Positions 1 through 5,695 of a stretch of 6,650 nt of DNA are shown in pieces. Position numbers and translations under genes: made by a program. The notes under the pieces are model-generated. The model made no database searches. It saw only the letters and a program-made list of their open reading frames with translations, and had not been told where the DNA came from. Where the stretch lies: contig JAQTYP010000194.1 in the NCBI GenBank assembly GCA_028688235.1, positions 1 through 6,650 of the forward strand, read 5' to 3'. How positions within the stretch are numbered: position 1 is the stretch's first letter; the number at the start of each line of letters is the position of its first letter. The DNA comes from Methylomonas sp. GTDB taxonomy: Bacteria > Pseudomonadota > Gammaproteobacteria > Methylococcales > Methylomonadaceae.

Positions 1-102
1 GCCAAAGTGATTTTATCTTTACGGGCATTGGTTCAGTCCAAAGGCAGATGGCAACAATTTTGGGACAAGATTGATCAATATGGCTCCCATGTTTATGCAT
101 AG
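1..102 (+). CDS. C-terminal end of an unidentified protein (5' part outside window)
   Basis: Reading frame 1 is open from the first base to a TAG at 100-102 and encodes 33 residues ending in WDKIDQYGSHVYA. The composition (several W, Q, K and aromatic residues) looks protein-like, and the frame simply stops with no oddity. I do not recognise the family and assign no function. The gene converges on the minus-strand GTPase gene that ends at 218. A 33-codon open frame could also occur by chance, so the call rests on its plausible composition and on there being no other candidate in this stretch. Confidence 0.45.
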   Translation, partial: AKVILSLRALVQSKGRWQQFWDKIDQYGSHVYA

Positions 103-200
103 ATGACATTATAGAAAATCATCACCCGGCTCTCTTAACAATCAGGTGAAGATTTAGTCGAGAATACAATTTGTAAGCTGTCATTCGCGCCCGGTTGAAT

Positions 201-236
201 GGTTTGGTTGTTGGCTGTCATTCCGAAAACCAAACC
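201..236 (-). terminator. 9-bp inverted repeat at the end of the GTPase gene, possible terminator
   Basis: The arms ggtttggtt (201-209) and aaccaaacc (228-236) are a perfect 9-bp inverted repeat with an 18-nt loop. The TGA stop of the GTPase gene (218-220) lies in the loop. No T-run follows on either strand, so it is not a classical intrinsic terminator. It could still slow polymerase or protect the 3' end of the mRNA. The location at the convergent junction is the main argument. Confidence 0.3.
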
Positions 237-1444
237 GGAAATGGATCGGGGTAGGTACGCCAAACGAGTGGACCTCCTGCCAATTCAGCATCCGTCAGTA
301 AGCAGGCGTCGAGTTCTCGGCTTACTTTCTTGGCATCGACGTTCTGACCGATGAAGACCAGTTCCTGACGGCAGTCTCCGAACGGTTCCACCCAATTTGC
401 TTGAATGTCTTGCAGATAGTCTTCCGGCCATTGCGGTTGTGGGACCGACGCCCACCAGCGTCCGGCCAAGCCGTGATGCATCACGCCACCAGCCTGCGAC
501 CAGTTGCCGGCATGCTCGGGGCGCGAAGCCAACCAGAAAAAACCTTTGGAACGCAGCAAGGTGCCGTTTTCCCATTCGCCATAATGCAAATGCTCATAAA
601 AACGTTGCGGATGAAACGGTCGACGCGCGCTGTAAACGAAACTGCTGATGCCGTACTCTTCCGTCTCAGGCACATGCTCGCCGCGTAACTCCTTTAGCCA
701 GCCCGGCGCTTGTTCGGCCTTTTCGAAATCGAACAGGCCGGTATTCAAGACTTTGTTCAAGTCGACTTGTCCCATCACCATCGGAACGATTTCCGCGTCG
801 GGATTCAGGCTGCGCAGGACGGCTTTCAGGTTGACGACTTCATCCGTGCTGATTAAATCGATCTTCGAAATCAAGATCACATTGGCAAATTCAATTTGAT
901 CGACCAGCAGGTCGGCGACATTGCGCTCGTCGTCTTCGCCCAATGATTCGCCGCTTTCCTTCAAGCTCAAGGCTTCCATGTAGTTACGCATGAAATTAAC
1001 TGCATCGACCACAGTAACCATGGTATCGAGACGAGCGATGTCGGACAGGCTGACGCCGTTCTCGTCGCGGAAAGTGAAGGTTTCGGCAACAGGCAAGGGT
1101 TCGGCGATGCCGGTGGACTCGATCACCAGATAATCGAAGCGGCCTTCCTTGGCCAGGTTACCGACCTCGATCAGCAAGTCCTCGCGTAAGGTGCAGCAAA
1201 TGCACCCGTTGCTCATTTCGACCAGTTTTTCCTGGCCTCGATTCAGTTGTACCTCGTTCTTGACCAGAGCCGCATCGATGTTGACCTCACTCATGTCGTT
1301 GACGATCACGGCTACCCGGAGATTGTCGCGGTTGCCAAGAATGTGGTTCAGCAAGGTGGTCTTGCCGGCGCCGAGAAAGCCGGACAGTACGGTAACGGGT
1401 AATGTGGCTTGCTGCGTAGCTAGAGGTGAAGGCTTGATGCTAAT
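218..1444 (-). CDS. zigA: ZigA/COG0523-family (CobW-like) GTPase, probable zinc metallochaperone; start codon not canonical
   Basis: G3E-type P-loop GTPase of the COG0523 group. Members near Zur sites are believed to deliver zinc to client enzymes in the cytosol when zinc is scarce. Numbering from an ATT at 1444 gives 408 residues. Visible motifs are the Walker A loop SGFLGAGKTT (21-30), the family metal motif GCICC (80-84, with C81, C83 and C84), ESTGIAEP (109-116), SKID in place of NKxD (193-196), and a C-terminal CobW_C domain with the ZigA-like RSKGFFWLASR, then MHHG and a WW pair. The frame is open upstream to a TAA near 1459, but between that stop and TTG 1354 there is no ATG, GTG or TTG. 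TTG 1354 lies after the Walker A lysine and cannot be the real start. ATT 1444 (then SIKPSPLATQQATLPVTVLSG) or a lost ATG there is the best guess. The gene is preceded by a Zur-type palindrome and the receptor gene's terminator, so it is probably its own transcription unit. Confidence 0.9.
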   Translation of the reverse strand: MSIKPSPLATQQATLPVTVLSGFLGAGKTTLLNHILGNRDNLRVAVIVNDMSEVNIDAALVKNEVQLNRGQEKLVEMSNGCICCTLREDLLIEVGNLAKEGRFDYLVIESTGIAEPLPVAETFTFRDENGVSLSDIARLDTMVTVVDAVNFMRNYMEALSLKESGESLGEDDERNVADLLVDQIEFANVILISKIDLISTDEVVNLKAVLRSLNPDAEIVPMVMGQVDLNKVLNTGLFDFEKAEQAPGWLKELRGEHVPETEEYGISSFVYSARRPFHPQRFYEHLHYGEWENGTLLRSKGFFWLASRPEHAGNWSQAGGVMHHGLAGRWWASVPQPQWPEDYLQDIQANWVEPFGDCRQELVFIGQNVDAKKVSRELDACLLTDAELAGGPLVWRTYPDPFPVWFSE

Positions 1445-1449
1445 GGCGA

Positions 1450-1464
1450 TGTTATATTATAGCA
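1450..1464 (-). promoter_or_regulatory. Candidate Zur box with embedded -10 upstream of the GTPase gene
   Basis: The minus strand reads TGCTATAATATAACA, an imperfect palindrome (6 of 7 arm positions pair about a central base) that closely fits the known gammaproteobacterial Zur core TGTTATANTATAACA. A perfect TATAAT -10 hexamer (1461-1456) lies inside it, so bound Zur would block RNA polymerase. No good -35 is seen at 17 bp. The predicted transcript start is near 1447-1450, only a few bases before the ATT at 1444, so the mRNA would be almost leaderless. The site is related to the boxes at 3615-3629 and 4211-4225. Confidence 0.75.
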
Positions 1465-1476
1465 ATTGATTATTGT

Positions 1477-1509
1477 AAAAAAAGCGCTGTCTCATCTGGA
1501 CGACAGCGC
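1477..1509 (-). terminator. Strong rho-independent terminator of the TonB receptor gene
   Basis: On the minus strand a perfect 8-bp GC-rich stem, GCGCTGTC (1509-1502) with GACAGCGC (1491-1484), closes a 10-nt loop and runs straight into seven T residues (1483-1477). It lies about 30 bp after the receptor stop codon and immediately before the Zur box of the GTPase gene. It therefore separates the two genes into different transcription units. Confidence 0.9.
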
Positions 1510-1540
1510 CGCATGCGGCGTTGCTTATCTGTTTGTCCGC

Positions 1541-3583
1541 TCAATAACTCAGTCTGAAGCCCACTTCCGCGCCGCGTCCTGCTTCCGGCGCGAAATTGCG
1601 TAAATACGAGGTCGCGTTGCGGATATTTTCGTTCAACAGATTGTTGCCTTTGGCGAATACCATGAACTTGGCATCCTGATAGGCTTTGAGCTGATAGTTA
1701 ACGCCGACATTGAGTAGGAAGTACCCGGCGGTCGAGGTTTCGAAGTCGCCCGCATGCGGCTGGTCGTCGGCGCGGGTCAAGCGCAGATAACTGTAGAGTT
1801 TGTCCTGGTTGTAATCCAGTTGAAGGCCGTAGCGTAGCGGCGGCATGCGCGGCACATCGCCGCCGTTGACGAATTCGCCTCGGGTGTAGTCGCTGAACAG
1901 CGTCAGCTCGACCAAACCGAAATGATTTTCCATCATAGGCATGATCAGCTTAGCTTCGTAACCTTTGAAGATCGCGTCTTGCTGGCTGCTTATGACCACC
2001 GGAATAGTACAGTCTGGCGCGCAGAGATCTGTACCATCTTCATCGACATAATCACCACTACGTTGCTGAGTGATGTAATCACTGGCCCAGTTATGGAATA
2101 AGTCGAACTCGGCCCGCAGCCAGTCGGTTTTGAAGCGGTAGCCCAAGTCCAGGTTATATGAGGTTTCTTCTTTTAAGTCCAAACTACCAACTTCGAAGCT
2201 GCGGGTAGCATCGTGAAAGCCGTTGGCCAGCAGTTCCTGCACCTGCGGCGCCCGCGAGGAACGGGTGATGGCTAGATTCAGGCTGTTGCGGTTGTCGAGT
2301 TTCCACAGGGCCGAAGCCGACGCACTGACCGGTGTGTAGCTTAGGCCATTCATGCCGTCCGGGCGAATGTCGGTTTGTTCGACGCGGGTGCCCAATTGGT
2401 AGGTGACCGGACCGATGTCGAATGATTCGACACCGAATACGCCATAGCTGGTGATATCCGAACGCGGTACGATGCTATCGCCGGTCAGTTTTTCAATCGC
2501 GTTGAAATCGCTGGCTTGCGCTTGAAATCCGACGGCGCCGCGCAGCGGGCCTATGTCCTGATGGTTCATTTCCAGCCGTCCTTCGTAGGTTTGGTTGGTG
2601 AAAAATGCTCCCGGTTCACCATTGGCGATTTCGGTATGCTCATAGTCGGTATAGCCCAGCCGGGTCTTGATACTTTTGGCGAAATTAAACGGATTGTTCA
2701 GCTCGCTTTTGAAATCGTATTTGCTTTGACGCATGGCAATGCGCACCGTCTCTTCGCCGGTTCCGTCAGGGGCAATGCCATAATTATTGTTGATATTGTT
2801 GATCGAAGCCCCGGCAAAACCGAAGTCATCGACCCATGACAAACCCGCCGAGCCGCTAATGGCTTCGGCACCGGTGTTGTTTAGATAGCCATAGGGATTA
2901 TCAACTACTTCAAGAGATGGATCGGTGATCGCCACATTGGTCACATCAATGCCTCTGCCGCCTACGTCCAGATTGTTACGATGCCTGTAGACCCCGTCCA
3001 GATGATAGGCAAGGTTGCCTTGACCGCCTTCGACTTTCATCGTGGTACTGGTTTCGTCGGAGGTGGAGTCGAAGCGTTGTTCCAGTGCCGCACCGACTAA
3101 TTTGTCGAACTGGCTGCCGGGAATACGATTATCGATGACATTGACCACTCCACCCATCGCCCCACTACCGTATAGCAAGGTTGCTGGCCCCCGCAACACT
3201 TCAATTCGGTCAGCCAACAACGGTTCGACGCTGGTAGCATGATCGGGGCTGATGGCAGACACATCGTTGCTTCCGATACCGTTGCTCAATACACGTATTC
3301 GAGGCCCGGCTTGACCACGGATCACTGGCGTACCGACACCGGGACCAAACGACTGGCTGCTGATGCCCAATTCATTTTTCAGGGTATCGCCAATGCTGTG
3401 ACCGGTTTTCATCCGTAATTCATCATCACTGAGTACCGTCACCGGCATGGCAGTTTCGGAGGGTTTCAATTGCAAAGGGGATGTGACGATGACAGATTCG
3501 AGTTCGGTAATGGGTTGTTCTTCGGCTTGAATAGGTAATGCAATAGAGCCTGAGGCGGCCAGTAAAATGAGTTTTTTGTACAT
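1541..3583 (-). CDS. znuD: ZnuD-like TonB-dependent outer-membrane receptor, probable zinc uptake
   Basis: 680-residue TonB-dependent receptor that should carry zinc or a zinc complex across the outer membrane using TonB/ExbBD energy. A signal peptide covers residues 1-20 with a likely cut after IQA. A TonB-box-like segment LESVIVTS (28-35) follows. The plug domain (about 40-155) contains VIRGQAGPRIRVL, the ZnuD-like stretch SPDHATSVEPLLADRIEVLRG and GGVVNVIDNRIP. The rest is the 22-strand barrel ending in an aromatic residue (GFRLSY), as outer-membrane proteins do. The stretch around ELLANGFHDATRSFEVG and the later QQDAIFKGYEAKL also match the ZnuD pattern as I remember it. A Cys pair, C521 and C525 (LCAPDC), lies in a probable surface loop. 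The ATG at 3583 has only a weak GGA ribosome site. A Zur-like box covers the promoter, and zur is the next gene upstream. The zinc substrate is inferred from family resemblance and context; other TonB substrates are less likely. Confidence 0.88.
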   Translation of the reverse strand: MYKKLILLAASGSIALPIQAEEQPITELESVIVTSPLQLKPSETAMPVTVLSDDELRMKTGHSIGDTLKNELGISSQSFGPGVGTPVIRGQAGPRIRVLSNGIGSNDVSAISPDHATSVEPLLADRIEVLRGPATLLYGSGAMGGVVNVIDNRIPGSQFDKLVGAALEQRFDSTSDETSTTMKVEGGQGNLAYHLDGVYRHRNNLDVGGRGIDVTNVAITDPSLEVVDNPYGYLNNTGAEAISGSAGLSWVDDFGFAGASINNINNNYGIAPDGTGEETVRIAMRQSKYDFKSELNNPFNFAKSIKTRLGYTDYEHTEIANGEPGAFFTNQTYEGRLEMNHQDIGPLRGAVGFQAQASDFNAIEKLTGDSIVPRSDITSYGVFGVESFDIGPVTYQLGTRVEQTDIRPDGMNGLSYTPVSASASALWKLDNRNSLNLAITRSSRAPQVQELLANGFHDATRSFEVGSLDLKEETSYNLDLGYRFKTDWLRAEFDLFHNWASDYITQQRSGDYVDEDGTDLCAPDCTIPVVISSQQDAIFKGYEAKLIMPMMENHFGLVELTLFSDYTRGEFVNGGDVPRMPPLRYGLQLDYNQDKLYSYLRLTRADDQPHAGDFETSTAGYFLLNVGVNYQLKAYQDAKFMVFAKGNNLLNENIRNATSYLRNFAPEAGRGAEVGFRLSY

Positions 3584-3614
3584 CGTCGGTCCAAATCTAT
3601 CAATTAATAAATAA

Positions 3615-3629
3615 TGTTATATCGTCACA
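3615..3629 (-). promoter_or_regulatory. Candidate Zur box with embedded -10 upstream of the TonB receptor gene
   Basis: The minus strand reads TGTGACGATATAACA. The right half (TATAACA) is a perfect Zur half-site and the left half is degenerate (4 of 7 positions match). The -10 candidate TATAAC (3621-3616) lies within it, with a weak TTCCCA 18 bp upstream. A start near 3609 would leave a leader of about 26 nt. The placement relative to the -10 is the same as in the zur and GTPase promoters. Confidence 0.6.
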
Positions 3630-3641
3630 TATGAATATGTG
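3626..3641. repeat. 16-bp near-perfect palindrome in the receptor promoter
   Basis: The sequence cacatatgaatatgtg has 7-bp arms, cacatat and atatgtg, around a central GA. It overlaps the last 4 bp of the Zur-like box and lies in the -10/-35 spacer of the receptor promoter. It could be a second operator or part of an extended Zur-binding region. The function is not known. Confidence 0.4.
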
Positions 3642-3691
3642 GGAACAATGACAGCCTTTTCGTTCTTGCTTGGTTAGCTGTCCGCCTAGGA

Positions 3692-4183
3692 CTATGCGCA
3701 TCGGCCGCAGATACCATGAATTTCAATGGCTTTACGCTGCATGGTAAATGATGCCTGTTCAAGTTCCTTGGCAATGGCTTCCATCAACCGCTCACAGGGT
3801 CTTTCCTCAACTTCATGGCATCGAATACAAATCAACAGTAATTGTTCATGTTGCCGCTCAGAACAACTGCAACCGATGAATGCGTTAAGGCTTTCCACCC
3901 GGTGAATCAGTCCTTGTTCCAACAGGAAATCCAGTGCCCGGTAATCCGTGGCAGGTTTTGCCGTGCCGACTTTTGGCTTAATCCGATCGAGCAAATCATG
4001 AGCCTTAACCGCTCGATGGCTTTCCCATATAATTTTGAGCACTTCACGGCGAATCGGTGTAAAGCGGACTCCACATTGATTACACACTTGCTCTGCCGAG
4101 TGAATCGCTTTTTCACGGCAACCGCAATGGACGTGTGTCGGCGAAACGCATTCCGATCCAGTCATTTCAGCTTTTGGCGGCAT
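3692..4183 (-). CDS. zur: Zinc uptake regulator Zur (Fur family)
   Basis: Cytoplasmic Fur-family repressor that binds DNA when loaded with Zn2+ and turns off zinc acquisition genes. From ATG 4183 it has 163 residues, close to E. coli Zur (171). The winged-helix part contains GVRFTPIRREVL (38-49) and the Zur-specific YRALDFLLEQG (81-91) followed by HRVES (94-98). Metal sites are visible as C105 and H112 after H94 (sensory site), and the paired CxxC motifs C119/C122 and C159/C162 (structural Zn). Position 80 in the recognition helix is Asp where most family members have Val or Ile. The N-terminus carries an unusual Cys/His cluster (C12, H17, H19, C20, C22). A longer frame to ATG 4237 exists, but that codon lies upstream of the promoter -10. 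ATG 4207 would be leaderless, while ATG 4183 has GGAGGGGG ahead of it. The gene is probably autorepressed through the box at 4211-4225. Confidence 0.93.
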   Translation of the reverse strand: MPPKAEMTGSECVSPTHVHCGCREKAIHSAEQVCNQCGVRFTPIRREVLKIIWESHRAVKAHDLLDRIKPKVGTAKPATDYRALDFLLEQGLIHRVESLNAFIGCSCSERQHEQLLLICIRCHEVEERPCERLMEAIAKELEQASFTMQRKAIEIHGICGRCA

Positions 4184-4193
4184 TACGCGAAGG

Positions 4194-4201
4194 CCCCCTC
4201 C
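4194..4201 (-). promoter_or_regulatory. zur: Ribosome binding site that decides the zur start
   Basis: The minus strand carries GGAGGGGG ending 10 nt before ATG 4183. It is the only good Shine-Dalgarno match among the three in-frame ATGs (4237, 4207, 4183) and lies inside the transcript predicted from the promoter at 4217-4245. Confidence 0.7.
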
Positions 4202-4210
4202 AGTCATGAT

Positions 4211-4225
4211 TGTTACTTTATAACA
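4211..4225 (-). promoter_or_regulatory. Candidate Zur box in the zur promoter
   Basis: The minus strand reads TGTTATAAAGTAACA. The left half is a perfect Zur half-site (TGTTATA) and five of seven positions are conserved in the other half. It covers the -10 TATAAA (4222-4217), which implies direct autorepression. It is the best-defined of the three boxes because a good -35 accompanies it. Confidence 0.75.
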
Positions 4226-4245
4226 TAGCTCTCGCATGCTGACAA
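4217..4245 (-). promoter_or_regulatory. Sigma70-type promoter of zur
   Basis: The -35 TTGTCA (4245-4240) and -10 TATAAA (4222-4217) each match consensus at five of six positions and are separated by the ideal 17 bp. Transcription should start near 4210, giving a leader of about 27 nt to ATG 4183. The ATG at 4237 falls in the spacer and so cannot be translated from this transcript. Confidence 0.75.
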
Positions 4246-4566
4246 TATTCTCGAATTATGCCGCCGCCTGGTCTCTGACCAAAACCAGTTGCCGGTGAAC
4301 AATGTTTTTCAGCTGCGTTAATATTACAAATTTGCCGATCTCGACGAGCACAGCGTAAAGCTAGCTTTGTGATTTGGCACTCTTATCACCCTAGTATGGG
4401 AGTATAGAAGGCTAACCAGAGAGCTATTTTGCTTATTGTTGCATTGTTACCAATTCTTGTTTATTATTGCCGCTCTTTCGGAGGCGACTGGGGCAGCAAA
4501 ACCCTAGAAAGCAGAAATAACAAAGTATTCACAGATTCTTGATATTTCCGGTCGCTCAATTATCAA
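4238..4566. other. 329-bp intergenic region between zur and tRNA-Gly
   Basis: No convincing gene is seen. The left edge holds the zur promoter. Inside are a small hairpin TGGTC-TCT-GACCA (4269-4281), a perfect 12-bp palindrome AAAGCTAGCTTT (4357-4368), and a 37-codon plus-strand frame (TTG 4429 to TGA 4542) with a short hydrophobic start, which I treat only as a possibility. I could not find a clear -35/-10 pair for the tRNA, although one must lie here or further upstream. Confidence 0.6.
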
Positions 4567-4642
<76 letters not shown>

Positions 4643-4696
4643 GGATCAGCCTATACCCGGCCACCCATCGTCAAACTAACGCTAAGTAATGACGTC

Positions 4697-4945
4697 TTAC
4701 ATCTTGAAGCCAGCGATCAAGCGAACCTTATCTGCACGATTTAACTTCTTGATTGCCAATTCTCTTCGAGTAGCCGAGGCCCGACAGTGGCCGGATTCAA
4801 CAAAAACGATACGGCTCGGTTGACGGCTTCTGAAATATTTCGCCCCTTTGCCTGACTGGTGCTGCAGAAAGCGCCGTTCTACATCCGTACTGATGCCGGT
4901 GTACAAACTATCGTCACTACATAATATGATGTAAACAACCCACAT
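4697..4945 (-). CDS. GIY-YIG domain protein, YhbQ-like
   Basis: Single-domain GIY-YIG protein of the small YhbQ/UPF0213 type (82 residues from ATG 4945; 87 from TTG 4960). The fold cuts DNA in its nuclease relatives; the cellular role of the stand-alone YhbQ group is not well settled. The GIY half appears as VYIILCSDDS (4-13) and the YIG half as YTG (15-17). Then come DVERRFLQHQSGKGAK (21-36), very like E. coli YhbQ, with the catalytic-type Arg at 24-25, Glu62 and Lys66/67. The TTG at 4960 overlaps the TGA of the upstream membrane-protein gene, while ATG 4945 lies 11 nt after it. Neither has a well-placed Shine-Dalgarno, and MWVVYI is a typical family N-terminus. It is the last gene of the yafS-rnhA cluster and probably cotranscribed. 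Confidence 0.88.
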   Translation of the reverse strand: MWVVYIILCSDDSLYTGISTDVERRFLQHQSGKGAKYFRSRQPSRIVFVESGHCRASATRRELAIKKLNRADKVRLIAGFKM

Positions 4946-4956
4946 TTGGTAACGAT

Positions 4957-5232
4957 TCAAGCCTTGGTTTTATTCAACCAGATATTCACAATCGCTGCCG
5001 CGATCAATCCGATGCCGATATAAGCATAGCGCACGATGAAAATCAGCACGCCGCTTAACGTATGAGTCGCGACATCTTTAATGCCTGGCGTAACGATCAG
5101 ACTCCAAAGCAAAGCCGCCAAAAAATACACAACAACACCGGATAAGGCCCAAGAAACCGGTGGCCGCCCCGAGCGCTGCGCCGTATTGAAAAACCAGACC
5201 GCCACCAAGATCGCCGCGACGATTCCCAACAT
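4957..5232 (-). CDS. Small three-helix inner-membrane protein of unknown function
   Basis: 91 residues. I do not recognise a family. Three hydrophobic segments are visible: about 1-15, 29-48 and 61-86. A basic, proline-containing loop (QRSGRPP, 19-25) follows the first, and the protein ends in a short basic tail (NKTKA). By the positive-inside rule the first loop and the C-terminus are likely cytoplasmic. No Cys pairs, enzyme motifs or signal cleavage site are seen. The ATG at 5232 has a purine-rich AAGGGGG a few bases upstream. It lies 24 nt after rnhA and directly abuts the GIY-YIG gene, so it is probably in the same transcript. A role cannot be inferred from those neighbours. Confidence 0.8.
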   Translation of the reverse strand: MLGIVAAILVAVWFFNTAQRSGRPPVSWALSGVVVYFLAALLWSLIVTPGIKDVATHTLSGVLIFIVRYAYIGIGLIAAAIVNIWLNKTKA

Positions 5233-5256
5233 GCCATCCCCCTTGCCTTTTCGTTA

Positions 5257-5694
5257 TTAGCCCAACGTTTCTATGCCCTTATTGGCCAAACTGTCAGCCC
5301 GCTCGTTTCCGTGATCGCCGGCATGACCCTTAACCCAAATCCATTCGATGTTATGCCGCTGAATTGCCTGATCCAGGCGGCGCCACAAATCTTCGTTTTT
5401 TACGGGTTTATTGGCCGCCGTTTTCCAGCCCCTTTTTTTCCAGTTGCTCATCCATTCGGTTATGCCTTGTAACACATATTTGGAATCGGTATGCAGCCTG
5501 ACCATACAGGAGCGATTCAGCGCCTCCAAAGCCTGTATCGCCGCCGTCAACTCCATCCTGTTATTGGTGGTTTCAGCCTCCCCGCCGCAAAGTTCTTTTT
5601 CCTTGCCTTTATAGTGCATGCACACCCCCCAACCACCAGGCCCCGGATTTCCCTTACAAGCTCCATCGGTATAAATCGTTACGATTTCTGTCAT
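5257..5694 (-). CDS. rnhA: Ribonuclease HI
   Basis: Cytoplasmic endonuclease that cuts the RNA strand of RNA-DNA hybrids, removing R-loops and RNA primers. At 145 residues it is slightly shorter than E. coli RNase HI (155). All active-site residues fall at the E. coli numbers: D10 (in YTDGACKGNPGPGGWG), E48 (NNRMEL), D70 (LHTDSKYV), H124 (VKGHAGD) and D134 (NERADSLA). The basic handle region around KKRGWKTAANKPVKN (86-100), used for substrate binding, is present. The ATG follows the stop of the methyltransferase gene by 1 nt, so translation is probably coupled. The Shine-Dalgarno is weak, as expected for coupling. In E. coli rnhA also sits next to yafS. Confidence 0.98.
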   Translation of the reverse strand: MTEIVTIYTDGACKGNPGPGGWGVCMHYKGKEKELCGGEAETTNNRMELTAAIQALEALNRSCMVRLHTDSKYVLQGITEWMSNWKKRGWKTAANKPVKNEDLWRRLDQAIQRHNIEWIWVKGHAGDHGNERADSLANKGIETLG

Positions 5695-5695
5695 A

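Noticed and set aside
1352..1354. TTG at 1354 as the start of the GTPase gene
   Set aside because: It lies just after GAGKTT, so a protein starting here would lack the nucleotide-binding loop. Clear homologous coding sequence continues upstream.
2516..2839. 107-codon plus-strand open frame opposite the receptor gene
   Set aside because: It lies fully inside the well-supported receptor gene on the other strand, has no family resemblance or ribosome site, and is a shadow of the coding bias.
3650..3682. Hairpin gacagc/gctgtc after zur as an intrinsic terminator
   Set aside because: The stem is only 6 bp with a loop of more than 20 nt and no T-run, so it is too weak to call. Read-through from zur into the receptor gene stays possible.
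3842..4228. 128-codon plus-strand open frame opposite zur
   Set aside because: Entirely antisense to zur, with a composition that does not look like a protein family. Zur has clear motifs on the minus strand.
4945..4960. TTG 4960 as the preferred start of the GIY-YIG gene
   Set aside because: It is possible because it overlaps the upstream stop, but it has no usable ribosome site. ATG 4945 gives a family-typical N-terminus, so I chose that and left the TTG as an alternative.
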